Part shown: piece by piece, positions 24,890 to 32,130 of the stretch
Position numbering within the stretch: the first letter of the stretch is position 1
Layout: each line of letters begins with the position of its first letter
Made by a program: the position numbers and the translations under genes
Notes under the pieces: model-generated
The model's database searches: none
Told to the model about the DNA's origin: nothing
What the model saw: the letters and a program-made list of their open reading frames with translations, nothing else
NCBI RefSeq assembly: GCF_000712075.1
Contig: NZ_JONW01000006.1
Coordinates: 124,001-188,000 of the forward strand
Direction of reading: 5' to 3'
DNA length: 64,000 nt
DNA from: Caulobacter sp. UNC358MFTsu5.1
GTDB taxonomy: Bacteria; Pseudomonadota; Alphaproteobacteria; Caulobacterales; Caulobacteraceae

Positions 24890-26815
24890 CTACCGCCCCG
24901 TCACCGAGGCCAGCGCCCGGGCGATCTGGTGGACGTTGTAGGGCTTCCTCACGATCGGGGCGTCGAAGCCCATCGGGGCGGCCTTGTCGGCGTAGCCGGT
25001 GGCGAACACGAACGGCCGGCCCTCGCGGCGCAGCACCTCGGCGACCGGGGCCACGGACTGGCCGTTGAGGTCGGCGTCCAGCACGGCGGCGTCGAACGAC
25101 AGCTCCAGCATCTGCAGCGCCTCGGGCAGTTCGGCGGCGCAGCCCACCACCTCGACGCCGGAGTCCTCCAGCCCCGCCTCCAGCTCCATGGCCAGCAGCA
25201 GCGAGTCCTCGACGATCAGCACCCGCAGCCCCGCGATGTCGCCGGCCTTGAAGCTGTCGTCGCCGCCGCCCACGGTCTCGACGATGCGTTCGTCGGGCGC
25301 GGGGTCGAGGGGGTTCGGCGCGTCGGGCTCGGGTTCGTCGACCAGGGCGTCGGCGGCGGCATGGATGCGGGCGGTGACGCCGCTGCGCTTGTATTCGACG
25401 GTCGCCTGGCCGCCGAGCTCGCGCCCGACCACGTCCTCGATCAGGGTCATGCCGAAGCCGCGGACCTCGGGCGGCGTGGTCATCGGCCCGCCGGTCTCCA
25501 GCCATTCCAGATTGAAGCCGCCCCCCGGGGCCGCGCGCCAGACCACCTCGACCCGGCCGCTCTCGACCGACAGCGAGCCGTACTTCACGGCGTTCACCGC
25601 CAGCTCGTGCAGGGTCAGCGACAGGGCCGCCGCGGCGCGGGGCGTCAGGAACAGTTCCGGCCCGTCCCAGCGGGTCTGGTTGGGGGCCAGGCCCCCCAGT
25701 TCGGCCGCGGCGATCCGGGCCAGGGTGGCGCCGCGCCAGCGGGCGGCGCTGAGCAGGTCGTGGGCCGAGCTCATCGCCTTGAGCCGGCCGTTGAAGGCCT
25801 TGAGGAAGCCGTCCAGCGACGAGGCCTTGCGGGCCGACTGGCCGGCCACCGACTGCACGGCGGCCAGGATGTTCTTGATGCGGTGGTCCAGCTCGGTGAG
25901 CAGGTTCTCGCGCTGCTCGTCGGCGTCGCGGCGGGCGGTGACGTCCTGGACCACCCCGATCAGACGCAGCGGCTTGCCGGCCGCGTCCTTGACCAGCAGG
26001 CCGGCCACCCGATTCCAGATCACCCGGTTCGGGTCGGACGACACGCGCCGGAACTCGACCTCGTAACGCCCCTGGGTCCGCAGCTGGGACTCGACCTCCT
26101 CGCGGATCTCGTCGCGTTCGTCGGGGTGCACGAAGCCGTACAGGGCGTCGCCGCCCTCGGCGGGGGTCACGCCCTCGGGAAGCTCGGTGATGCCGGCCAT
26201 GCGCGCGCTGACCCGGACGGTGTCGGCCACGATGTCCCACACGAACTCGCCCAGGTTGGCGGCGTGCAGGGCCAGGGCGATGCGTTCGCTGTCGAGCGCG
26301 CGTTCGGCGACGTTGCGCGCCGTCTCCGCGTCGTGCAGCAGCTCTTCCATCGCCAGGGCGGCCAGGTCGGCCAGGGCGTCGGCGAGGCCGGGGTCGACGG
26401 CGTCGCGCGGGGCGGGGTCCTCGACGGTGAGCAGGCCGACGATCTCGCCCGACGCCGTCTTCAGCGGCGCGCAGGCGAAGAAGCGGCTGTCGGCGCACCA
26501 GGGGCGCAGGGGCTGGTCGGGGTCGTCGGCGAGGTCGTGGCTGGAGACCACGCCGCTCTCGCGCAGCCGGTCGGACAGGCCGGCGGGGCGCGGCTCCTCG
26601 ACATGGTCGAAGCCGACCTTGGCCTTCAGGAAGACCCGGTCCTTGCCGATCAGGCGGATGGCGGCGCGGGGGGCGGCGAACAGGCGCGAGGCCAGGCGGA
26701 CGATCCGATCGAAGCGGGGGTCGGCCGGGTCGCCGTCGAAGGCGCGAAGGGCGTCGAGGGCGCGCAGCCGCCGCGCCTCCTGATCATCTGCCAGCGTTCC
26801 GCCCGCATCGTCCAT
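24890..26815 (-). CDS. HWE-family sensor kinase with GAF, PAS and receiver domains
   Basis: 641 residues, no membrane segments, so a cytoplasmic sensor. In order: a GAF domain (about 10-160, FDRIVRLASRLFAAPRAAIRLIGKDRVFLKAKVGF), a PAS domain (about 195-310), the HWE kinase core (phospho-His in LLTELDHRIKNILAAVQ near 320; HELAVNAVKYGSLS; LEWLETGGP), and a C-terminal receiver (VLIVEDSLLLAMELE, phospho-Asp in AAVLDADLNG). Soluble GAF/PAS HWE kinases in Caulobacter can feed the PhyR stress pathway, and this gene is divergent from a SigT-promoted gene, so such a link is plausible but unproven. The ATG at 26815 is preferred: 80 upstream codons read through the neighbour's promoter and look non-coding. 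Confidence 0.9.
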   Translation of the reverse strand: MDDAGGTLADDQEARRLRALDALRAFDGDPADPRFDRIVRLASRLFAAPRAAIRLIGKDRVFLKAKVGFDHVEEPRPAGLSDRLRESGVVSSHDLADDPDQPLRPWCADSRFFACAPLKTASGEIVGLLTVEDPAPRDAVDPGLADALADLAALAMEELLHDAETARNVAERALDSERIALALHAANLGEFVWDIVADTVRVSARMAGITELPEGVTPAEGGDALYGFVHPDERDEIREEVESQLRTQGRYEVEFRRVSSDPNRVIWNRVAGLLVKDAAGKPLRLIGVVQDVTARRDADEQRENLLTELDHRIKNILAAVQSVAGQSARKASSLDGFLKAFNGRLKAMSSAHDLLSAARWRGATLARIAAAELGGLAPNQTRWDGPELFLTPRAAAALSLTLHELAVNAVKYGSLSVESGRVEVVWRAAPGGGFNLEWLETGGPMTTPPEVRGFGMTLIEDVVGRELGGQATVEYKRSGVTARIHAAADALVDEPEPDAPNPLDPAPDERIVETVGGGDDSFKAGDIAGLRVLIVEDSLLLAMELEAGLEDSGVEVVGCAAELPEALQMLELSFDAAVLDADLNGQSVAPVAEVLRREGRPFVFATGYADKAAPMGFDAPIVRKPYNVHQIARALASVTGR

Positions 26816-26923
26816 GATTCGAACATAGACCGGGTTCGCGCAGGGCGCGAGATCGATAAAGGCCAAGCTCCCCGATCGCGTCGAAGATCGCCTGTGGTGA
26901 AGCTCCAACCTTGGCGCTACAAT

Positions 26924-26949
26924 GGAACTTGTCGCCTCGGCTTTGCGTT
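26924..26949 (+). promoter_or_regulatory. SigT (EcfG) promoter of the DUF883 operon
   Basis: GGAAC at 26924-26928 and CGTT at 26946-26949 with a 17-base spacer match the general-stress sigma consensus exactly. The first start codon is 63 bp downstream. Confidence 0.85.
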
Positions 26950-27011
26950 GTGCGGGCGCAGCTTCGCGCTGCCCGCCCCCCACAAGCCCGAGCCGCGAAC
27001 CGGAGATCCTC

Positions 27012-27398
27012 ATGCCCGACAACAGCCTGAACCCCGCCCTGAATGAAGCAAGCAAGGCCTCGTCGAACGCCGGCGCGGCCTTCGATCACGCCGAGCGCAG
27101 CTTCGGCGAAGCCGCCAGCGCCGCCCGCGCCAATCTCAGCGAGGCCGCCGCCTCGGCCAAGGCCAACCTGTCCGACGCCGCCAAGCGCATCGAAGCGTCG
27201 CTGACCCAGGGCCTCGAGACCCTGCGCGCCCAGACCCGCACCTACACCGACACCGCCGGCCAGTCGGTCGACGAAGCCAGCCGCTATGTCAGCGAGCGCG
27301 TTCGCGAGCGCCCGATCACCGCCACCCTGGCCGGCCTGGGCGTCGGCGTTCTGCTGGGCCTGCTGCTGGCCGGAAACCGTAGCGGCCGCGACAAGTGA
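27012..27398 (+). CDS. DUF883 (ElaB/YqjD-like) membrane-anchored protein
   Basis: 128 residues. The body (about 1-100) is a long alanine-rich amphipathic helix with repeated NLSEAAASAKANLSDAAKR-like heptads, likely coiled coil. The C-terminus RERPITATLAGLGVGVLLGLLLAGNR is the DUF883 tail anchor. E. coli relatives ElaB and YqjD are stationary-phase, RpoS-dependent proteins that tie ribosomes to the inner membrane; an exact SigT promoter upstream suggests analogous stress control here. The ATG at 27012 starts the family-like region. It overlaps the next small membrane gene by GTGA. Confidence 0.88.
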   Translation: MPDNSLNPALNEASKASSNAGAAFDHAERSFGEAASAARANLSEAAASAKANLSDAAKRIEASLTQGLETLRAQTRTYTDTAGQSVDEASRYVSERVRERPITATLAGLGVGVLLGLLLAGNRSGRDK

Positions 27399-27790
27399 TC
27401 TTCGGGAAGACTCTGACGACCCTGGCAGCGGCCGCGGCGATCGCCGCGGCCGCTGCTGTGAGCGTGGTCTCCGCCGCCTTCGCGCTGTTCGCGGTGCTGG
27501 CGCCCCATCTCGGCTCGGCCGGGGCGGCGGCGGTGGTCGCCGCGGTGGCCGCGGCCATCGTCGGGATCGCCGGCCTGATCGCGGCCCTCAAGGCCGAGGA
27601 ACGGTCCAAGCCGGCTCCCGCGCCGGACGCCCTGGCCTTCGCCGAGAAGGCCATCGAGATGGTCAAGGAGCGTCCGATCCTGACCGTCGGCGCCGGCCTG
27701 GCGGCCGGGATCATCGCCTTCCGCAATCCGGCCCTGGCCGCGATCGTCGCCAAGGCGTTGCTGGATTCCCAGAAGCCGCCCCCGCGCTGA
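27395..27790 (+). CDS. Small membrane protein partnered with DUF883
   Basis: 131 residues, GTG start overlapping the DUF883 stop. Two long hydrophobic stretches (about 8-35 and 40-63, rich in Ala and Val) are followed by a charged segment and a third weak hydrophobic helix (ERPILTVGAGLAAGIIAF). The order recalls the enterobacterial yqjD-yqjE pair, and the protein may be a YqjE/holin-like analogue, but no clear family motif is seen. It should be induced with DUF883 from the SigT promoter. Confidence 0.75.
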   Translation: MIFGKTLTTLAAAAAIAAAAAVSVVSAAFALFAVLAPHLGSAGAAAVVAAVAAAIVGIAGLIAALKAEERSKPAPAPDALAFAEKAIEMVKERPILTVGAGLAAGIIAFRNPALAAIVAKALLDSQKPPPR

Positions 27791-27889
27791 GGCGGGTCCA
27801 GGCGACTTTCGACAAGACGAGCTTTTCCCGCCTCTGGTTTTCTGGGCCTCCCCGCCCATCTTCCGGGGGCGTTTTGCCCTGGAGCGATC

Positions 27890-28501
27890 ATGTTCAAACT
27901 CCCCGACCTCCCCTACGCCTATGAAGCCCTGGAGCCGACCATCTCGGCCAACACGCTTCATTTCCACCATGACAAGCACCACGCGGCCTATGTGAACGCG
28001 CTCAACGGCCTGCTGCCGGAAGGCGACACGCGCCCGCTGGAAGCGGTGATCCGCGAGGCCAGCCCCGGCAAGGTGTTCAACAACGCCGCCCAGATCTGGA
28101 ACCACCAGTTCTTCTGGGAATGCATGAGCGCCGACAAGGCCGGTCCGGGCGCCGAGCTGTCGGCGGCCATCGCCGAGGCCTTCGGCGACCTGGCCGGCCT
28201 GAAGGAGAAGTTCGTCGCCGAGGGCATTGGCCACTTCGGTTCGGGCTGGGTCTGGCTGGCCGTGCAAGGCGGCAAGCTGGTGGTGATCTCGACCCACGAC
28301 GCCGACGACACCCTGACCAAGGACGGCATCACCCCGCTGCTGGTCTGCGACGTCTGGGAGCACGCCTACTATCTGGACCACCAGAACAACCGGAAGGGCT
28401 TCCTGGAAGCCTGGTTCGACGTCCTGCCCAACTGGGCGTTCGCCGACGCCCAGTTCGCCGCGGCCAAGGGCCAGGGCGCCGTCTGGACCTACCCCGCCTA
28501 A
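27890..28501 (+). CDS. sodB: Iron superoxide dismutase
   Basis: Dismutates superoxide to oxygen and hydrogen peroxide. 203 residues, no signal peptide, cytoplasmic. Metal ligands: the first His in TLHFHHDKHHAAY near residue 26, His in WNHQFFWECM near 74, and Asp and His in DVWEHAYYLDHQNNR near 158-162. The residue pattern (AAQIWNHQFFW, FGSGWVWL) points to the iron class. It is a single gene with its terminator inside the 3' end of the convergent phosphoesterase gene. No SigT promoter is seen upstream. Confidence 0.96.
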   Translation: MFKLPDLPYAYEALEPTISANTLHFHHDKHHAAYVNALNGLLPEGDTRPLEAVIREASPGKVFNNAAQIWNHQFFWECMSADKAGPGAELSAAIAEAFGDLAGLKEKFVAEGIGHFGSGWVWLAVQGGKLVVISTHDADDTLTKDGITPLLVCDVWEHAYYLDHQNNRKGFLEAWFDVLPNWAFADAQFAAAKGQGAVWTYPA

Positions 28502-28514
28502 GCGGTACCGGATC

Positions 28515-29366
28515 TCAGACCTTGAGCGGCGCGACCTCGGTCGCGCCGTTTTCGTCTGGGGGCTTGGGGACGCAGCGGCGCGGCACGGACCAGGTTCGGA
28601 AGGTCACGAACTCGGTGCGCTCGAAGGCCAGGGCGGTGATGCGGATGTCGACGTCGTTGACCTCGATCACGTTGAAGCCGGGCGGCACGCCGCGCTCGCG
28701 CACCGACAGGGTGCCCGAGCCGACCGCCTGGGTGCAGCCGTCCGAGAACGGATAGGGATGCACGAACGGCGCGTGGATATGGCCGGTCAGGACCAGGTCG
28801 ACGCCCGCCTGGGCGAAGGTCTGGGCGGCGGCGGTGCCGCCGTGCACCTTGGCGGTCATGGGGCCGCCGATCATCTCGATCAGCGGATGGTGGCAGACCA
28901 CGATCTTCAGGGCCCCCGGCGCGGCGCCCTTCAGGTCGGCGCAGACCTCGCGGACCTGGCGGCGCGACACCGCGCCCTTGGACCAGTTGGCCCGCAGCTG
29001 GAAGGCGCGGGCCGAGTTGAGCGTGACCACCGTGGCGCGCGGATCGTCCCAGTCGCTGTTCATCCGCGCGCCGAACCGGTCCTCGTAGCGCCGCCAGGGG
29101 GCGACCAGCCGGGTCAGGATCTCGCGCGGGCCGGCGAACGGGACGTCGTGATTGCCGGGCGAGACCAGGCGCGGCTGCGGCAGGCGGTTCAGCCAGGCCA
29201 GGGCTGCGTCGAACTCCTCGACCTTGCCGTCCTTGGTCAGGTCGCCGGCGGCGATCACCAGGTCGGGGCGCTCGGCGTGGATGCGCGCGACGGCCGCCTC
29301 GACGGCGGCCTTGTGCTCGCCCCCGAAGTGGATGTCGGAGACCTGGACCAGCTTCAGCGGGGTCAT
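28515..29366 (-). CDS. Calcineurin-like metallophosphoesterase
   Basis: 283 residues with all five metallophosphoesterase motifs in order: DIHFGG (residue 10), AAGDLTKDG (about 40), SPGNHD (about 70), VCHHPLIE (about 160) and TGHIHAP (about 197). The dinuclear metal site should therefore be intact. The substrate is unknown; relatives cleave cyclic nucleotides, nucleotides or lipid-linked phosphates. Its ATG overlaps the stop of the lipid kinase gene (ATGA), so the two form an operon driven by a SigT promoter at 30272-30296. Confidence 0.92.
   Translation of the reverse strand: MTPLKLVQVSDIHFGGEHKAAVEAAVARIHAERPDLVIAAGDLTKDGKVEEFDAALAWLNRLPQPRLVSPGNHDVPFAGPREILTRLVAPWRRYEDRFGARMNSDWDDPRATVVTLNSARAFQLRANWSKGAVSRRQVREVCADLKGAAPGALKIVVCHHPLIEMIGGPMTAKVHGGTAAAQTFAQAGVDLVLTGHIHAPFVHPYPFSDGCTQAVGSGTLSVRERGVPPGFNVIEVNDVDIRITALAFERTEFVTFRTWSVPRRCVPKPPDENGATEVAPLKV
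28527..28552 (+). terminator. sodB terminator inside a convergent CDS
   Basis: Perfect 9-bp stem CGGCGCGAC with its complement around a CTCG loop, followed by TTTTCGTC. It lies within the last codons of the minus-strand phosphoesterase gene, 26 bp after the sodB stop. Confidence 0.85.
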
Positions 29367-30226
29367 TTTGCGGTCGCCGTGGGCGTGGGGACCAAGGCGC
29401 GGAAGGCCTTGGGTCGGAAGCGGATGCTGACGGTGTCGTCCAGCCGCGCGGGCTCGCCGTCCAGGATGGCCGGGATCCGCCCGCCGGCCCAGACCTTGCC
29501 GATCCGGCAGCGGCCGACGATCACCGACGGGTCGTTGCGCCAGTTGCCGGTCACCGTGTTGACCCCCAGGCGGAAGATGTCGAGGGCGCCGGCGGGGTCC
29601 AGGGCGGCCGCTTCCAGGGCCTGGTCTTCGGAATTCAGATCGGTCGACACCAGCGGCGTCATCAAGCTCAGGGCTTCGGTCTTGCCCTTGGGGCGGCCGT
29701 CCAGGACGTAGCGCAGGCGGCTGGAAAAGGCGCGGCGCAGGGCCCGCCGGGCCCGCAGCAGGGCCAGGTCGGCCCGTCCGGCCCGCGCCGCCTCGCGGGC
29801 GTCGGCCCACAGGGCGGGACTGCCCAGGATAGCGGCGACGAAGAAGAGGCGGCCGTTGATCTCGCCGCCCGAGATCATCCGTTCGTGACCGCCCTTCAGG
29901 CAGTCGGCCATCGCCTGCTGCCAGGGCACGGCGCCGTACAGGGCGTGGGGCAGCATGTTCATGGTGCCGCCGGGCAGGGGCGCGACCAGGGGACCTTCGG
30001 GGCCCGCCATCTCGGCCGCGGCCCGGGCGGTGCCGTCGCCGGCGACCACCAGCAGGGCGTCGGGCTTGGCGTCGAGGGCGTCGCGCAGGCAGGCGGTCAG
30101 CTCGCCTTCGCTGGGGGCGTGGACCCGCCCCGTGACCCCGTGCTCGGCCAGGATGGCCTCGGCCTGGGCCGGGGCGTCCTTGCCCACCGAACCGGAGGCG
30201 ATGTTGGTGACGACTTCCACACGCAT
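29363..30226 (-). CDS. Diacylglycerol kinase-like lipid kinase
   Basis: 287 residues of the DAGK catalytic-domain family that includes YegS and sphingosine kinases. The nucleotide-binding loop LVVAGDGTARAAAEMAG near residue 61 and LPGGTMNMLPHAL near residue 84 are conserved. The C-terminal half has the family's DGRPKGKTEALSLMTPL and DIFRLGVNTVTGNW strands, ending in an acid-metal loop (AILDGEPARLDDTVSIRF). It should phosphorylate a lipid such as diacylglycerol or a ceramide-like lipid. First gene of a SigT-driven operon with a phosphoesterase, which suggests lipid phosphate turnover under stress. Confidence 0.9.
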   Translation of the reverse strand: MRVEVVTNIASGSVGKDAPAQAEAILAEHGVTGRVHAPSEGELTACLRDALDAKPDALLVVAGDGTARAAAEMAGPEGPLVAPLPGGTMNMLPHALYGAVPWQQAMADCLKGGHERMISGGEINGRLFFVAAILGSPALWADAREAARAGRADLALLRARRALRRAFSSRLRYVLDGRPKGKTEALSLMTPLVSTDLNSEDQALEAAALDPAGALDIFRLGVNTVTGNWRNDPSVIVGRCRIGKVWAGGRIPAILDGEPARLDDTVSIRFRPKAFRALVPTPTATAK

Positions 30227-30271
30227 GCGAAATTCCAGAAGGCGCGGCCGTGCGCGGGGAGGCCCGAAGGA

Positions 30272-30296
30272 AACGGCGGCGCTTGAGCGCGGTTCC
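30272..30296 (-). promoter_or_regulatory. SigT promoter of the lipid kinase operon
   Basis: Minus strand: GGAAC at 30296-30292, CGTT at 30275-30272, 16-base spacer, 46 bp before the lipid kinase start. Its -35 box is one base from that of the opposite promoter at 30298. Confidence 0.85.
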
Positions 30297-30297
30297 C

Positions 30298-30323
30298 GGA
30301 ACCGTTGTCGTGGCGAGGTCGTT
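30298..30323 (+). promoter_or_regulatory. SigT promoter of the glycine-zipper lipoprotein
   Basis: GGAAC at 30298-30302, CGTT at 30320-30323, 17-base spacer, 36 bp before the ATG. Together with the divergent promoter the two -35 boxes form GTTCCCGGAAC, back to back. Confidence 0.85.
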
Positions 30324-30358
30324 TGCCTGCTTGGGACAAGCTCGAACGGAGAGCCACG

Positions 30359-30700
30359 ATGAACAAGACTTTGATCGCCCTCTTGGGCGTCGGCGTGCTG
30401 GCCAGCGCTTGCACCGCCACGGGAAACACCGAACGCAACGCCGCGGCCGGCGCGGGCCTGGGCGCCCTGGCGGGCGCGGTGGTCGGCAACAATGTCGGCG
30501 GCGGTAGCGCCAGCACCGGCGCCTTGGTCGGCGCGGCGATCGGCGGCACGGTCGGCGCCGTGAAGGGCTGCCGCGAGGACGGCGGCTGCGGCGCCACGAA
30601 CGTCAATCGCCGTCAGTACTATGACGAGCGTGCCGGACGGTATTACTACTATGACTCGCGCAGCGGTCGTTACTACTGGGAAGACGGCAGCCCCCGTTAA
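30359..30700 (+). CDS. Glycine-zipper lipoprotein
   Basis: 113 residues. The signal peptide ends VLASAC, a lipobox, so the mature protein is lipid-anchored, probably in the outer membrane. A glycine-zipper helix follows (AGAGLGALAGAVVGNNVGGG, then ALVGAAIGGTVGAVKG), and the C-terminus is Tyr-rich (RYYYYDSRSGRYYW), a pattern found in YMGG/RcnB-like envelope proteins. GGAGAG lies 5 bases before the ATG. Placed under an exact SigT promoter, it is a probable envelope-stress effector; its mechanism is unknown. Confidence 0.88.
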   Translation: MNKTLIALLGVGVLASACTATGNTERNAAAGAGLGALAGAVVGNNVGGGSASTGALVGAAIGGTVGAVKGCREDGGCGATNVNRRQYYDERAGRYYYYDSRSGRYYWEDGSPR

Positions 30701-30725
30701 GTCGGGCCCGGCCTGAAATCTTCAG

Positions 30726-30755
30726 AAGGCGGTCGACTCGTGTCGGCCGCCTTTT
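30726..30755 (+). terminator. Terminator after glycine-zipper lipoprotein gene
   Basis: Stem of 12 pairs with one wobble (AAGGCGGTCGAC with GTCGGCCGCCTT) around TCGT, ending in TTTT. It separates the lipoprotein gene from the OmpA-like gene. Confidence 0.85.
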
Positions 30756-30784
30756 GCGCGCCGTGACGTCAGAGAGGGCAAACG

Positions 30785-31249
30785 ATGAAGAAAGTCGGAT
30801 TGGCGATTGTCGGCGTGGCGGTGCTGGGGGTCCTGGCGACGGGATGCGCGAGCAAAAGCCCGTGGCCCAAGTCGAGGTCCCAGATCGTGCAGACGGCGCC
30901 GAGCTGCGAGGACTTCTCGGTCCAGATCTATTTCGAGAGCAAGTCGGCCAAGCTGACCAACGAGGCGCGCTCGGTGCTCAAGGGAGCCGACGCCCTGGCC
31001 ACGGGCTGCAAGGTGGCTTCGGTGCGGGTGATCGGCCTGGCCGACGCCGTGGGCTCGCCGGACGCCAGCCTGGCGGTGTCCAAGCAGCGGGCCGACATCG
31101 TGACGCGGGCCCTGGCGAAGATGGGCTACGGGAACGTGGAGTTCGACGTCGGCGCGGCTGGAGACGCCGGCGCCACCACCAGCGACGGCGAGGCCCGTCC
31201 CCTGCGGCGACGCGCCGACATCCGGTTCGATCTCGACGGCAAGCTGTAA
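30785..31249 (+). CDS. OmpA-family peptidoglycan-associated lipoprotein
   Basis: 154 residues with a lipobox (VLATGC) after a hydrophobic signal sequence. Residues 40-154 form an OmpA-like domain (FSVQIYFESKSAKLTNEARSVL; then VRVIGLADAVGSPDASLAVSKQRADIV; ending RRRADIRF), which binds diaminopimelate in peptidoglycan. The usual second Asp/Arg pair is recognisable. It probably links the outer membrane to the wall. AGAGAGGG serves as ribosome binding site. No SigT promoter is seen directly upstream; a terminator separates it from the preceding lipoprotein. Confidence 0.88.
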   Translation: MKKVGLAIVGVAVLGVLATGCASKSPWPKSRSQIVQTAPSCEDFSVQIYFESKSAKLTNEARSVLKGADALATGCKVASVRVIGLADAVGSPDASLAVSKQRADIVTRALAKMGYGNVEFDVGAAGDAGATTSDGEARPLRRRADIRFDLDGKL

Positions 31250-31287
31250 TCGTCGCGGCGACCCCTCTTCGGGCGCTTGAGGGCATC

Positions 31288-31396
31288 AAAAAAGGCGGAT
31301 CCGAAAGGGTCCGCCCGAAGGGCAAAGAGGGGGTGCGGAGGCGACAGGCTGGCTTTCACCAGCCTCAAGTCGGGGGGGCGTCGCCGCCTCCGCAAA
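31288..31396 (-). ncRNA. gsrN: Stress-induced small RNA, probable GsrN homologue
   Basis: A roughly 108-nt minus-strand transcript is predicted from an exact SigT promoter (31402-31426) to a Rho-independent terminator whose six-U tail maps to 31293-31288. The 5' half folds into a long stem (GCGGAGGC with GCCTCCGC) enclosing a loop with seven consecutive C residues and a small inner hairpin (GGCTGG with CCAGCC). The 3' part is C-rich, then the terminator stem. The C-rich 5' loop, SigT control and setting beside phyR match what is known of GsrN, the Caulobacter general-stress sRNA that pairs with katG mRNA. Identity is inferred from architecture; no alignment was possible. No protein is encoded in this 324-bp gap. 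Confidence 0.75.
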
Positions 31397-31401
31397 TCGA
31401 A

Positions 31402-31426
31402 AACGTGGCTCCCCCGACCGGGTTCC
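31402..31426 (-). promoter_or_regulatory. SigT promoter of the small RNA
   Basis: Minus strand: GGAAC at 31426-31422, CGTT at 31405-31402, 16-base spacer. No minus-strand reading frame follows; a terminator does, about 110 bases on. Confidence 0.85.
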
Positions 31427-31504
31427 CGCCGATCGAAACTTTTTTCGCCTTTCCCGCGATTATTTTTTCAGGGGCCCGCGAACCCCTTCCGGCAAGGGCC
31501 GAAG

Positions 31505-31529
31505 GGAACGTCGCCAGGGACGGGACGTT
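31505..31529 (+). promoter_or_regulatory. SigT promoter of two small membrane proteins
   Basis: GGAAC at 31505-31509, CGTT at 31526-31529, 16-base spacer, 45 bp before the GTG start at 31574. Confidence 0.85.
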
Positions 31530-31573
31530 GATTTTCCAGGAGGCCGCCCGGCCTCGCTCTGGGGAGCTACGTC

Positions 31574-31783
31574 GTGATCCGCACCTATCAGACCGAACAC
31601 GGTGGACTGGCCTTCGAAAGCACGCTGACGCGCAAGCAGAAGGTCCGGCGCAACCGCGTGGCGGCCCTGGCGGTGATCGCCGCGGTGGCGGCCTCGGCGG
31701 CGCTTCTCCAGCGCTTCAACGACAACCTCGCTCCCAGCGGACCGGCGGCGCCGGACGTCGGGACCTATTCCGCCGCCCGCTAA
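31574..31783 (+). CDS. Small single-pass membrane protein (unknown)
   Basis: 69 residues from a GTG with GGGGAG 7 bases upstream. A charged N-terminus (about 1-28, STLTRKQKVRRNRVA) is followed by one hydrophobic helix (LAVIAAVAASAALLQRF) and a short Pro/Ala tail. Orientation by the positive-inside rule puts the tail in the periplasm. No family recognised. Driven by an exact SigT promoter, it is a candidate uncharacterised general-stress membrane protein. Confidence 0.8.
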   Translation: MIRTYQTEHGGLAFESTLTRKQKVRRNRVAALAVIAAVAASAALLQRFNDNLAPSGPAAPDVGTYSAAR

Positions 31784-31794
31784 GGAGGCCCTCA

Positions 31795-32046
31795 ATGCCC
31801 GCAGACCTCGAACACCCTCATCCCGCCGTCAACGCCACCCGGGCCCGCCAGGGCCGCTGGGGCAAGCATGTCTTCTGGGTGCTGGTCATCTCGACCGTCC
31901 TGGCCGCCGCGGCGCTGTTCGGCGCCTGGGGCCTGCGCTCGGGCGACCTGGCGTCGGTCGAACACACCAAGGGCGCCACGACCCAGGGCGAAGCCCAGCA
32001 GTATTCGACCGAGCAGGCGCCGGTGAAGCAGACGCCGGCCGGCTGA
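31795..32046 (+). CDS. Second small single-pass membrane protein (unknown)
   Basis: 83 residues. AAGGAGG overlaps the stop codon of the preceding gene and stands 6 bases before the ATG, strong evidence for an operon. A basic N-terminal region (about 1-25) precedes one membrane helix (VFWVLVISTVLAAAALFGAWGL). A 30-residue Gln/Thr/Glu-rich tail, presumably periplasmic, follows. No family recognised. It ends before the shared terminator with phyR. Confidence 0.8.
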   Translation: MPADLEHPHPAVNATRARQGRWGKHVFWVLVISTVLAAAALFGAWGLRSGDLASVEHTKGATTQGEAQQYSTEQAPVKQTPAG

Positions 32047-32080
32047 TCCCCTCCGCGTCCAACGACTAGCGCGCACGAAA

Positions 32081-32106
32081 AAGGCCCCGGTTCGCACCGG
32101 GGCCTT
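32081..32106. terminator. Bidirectional terminator between small membrane gene and phyR
   Basis: Perfect 11-bp stem AAGGCCCCGGT with its complement, loop TCGC. The flanking A-run gives a U-tail on the minus strand for phyR; the plus-strand tail is short. Confidence 0.88.
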
Positions 32107-32130
32107 GATCGTTTCGGAACCTGACGTGGA

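Noticed and set aside
26816-27055. N-terminal extension of the HWE kinase
   Set aside because: It runs through the SigT promoter of the opposite operon and its 80 residues show no domain; the ATG at 26815 is better.
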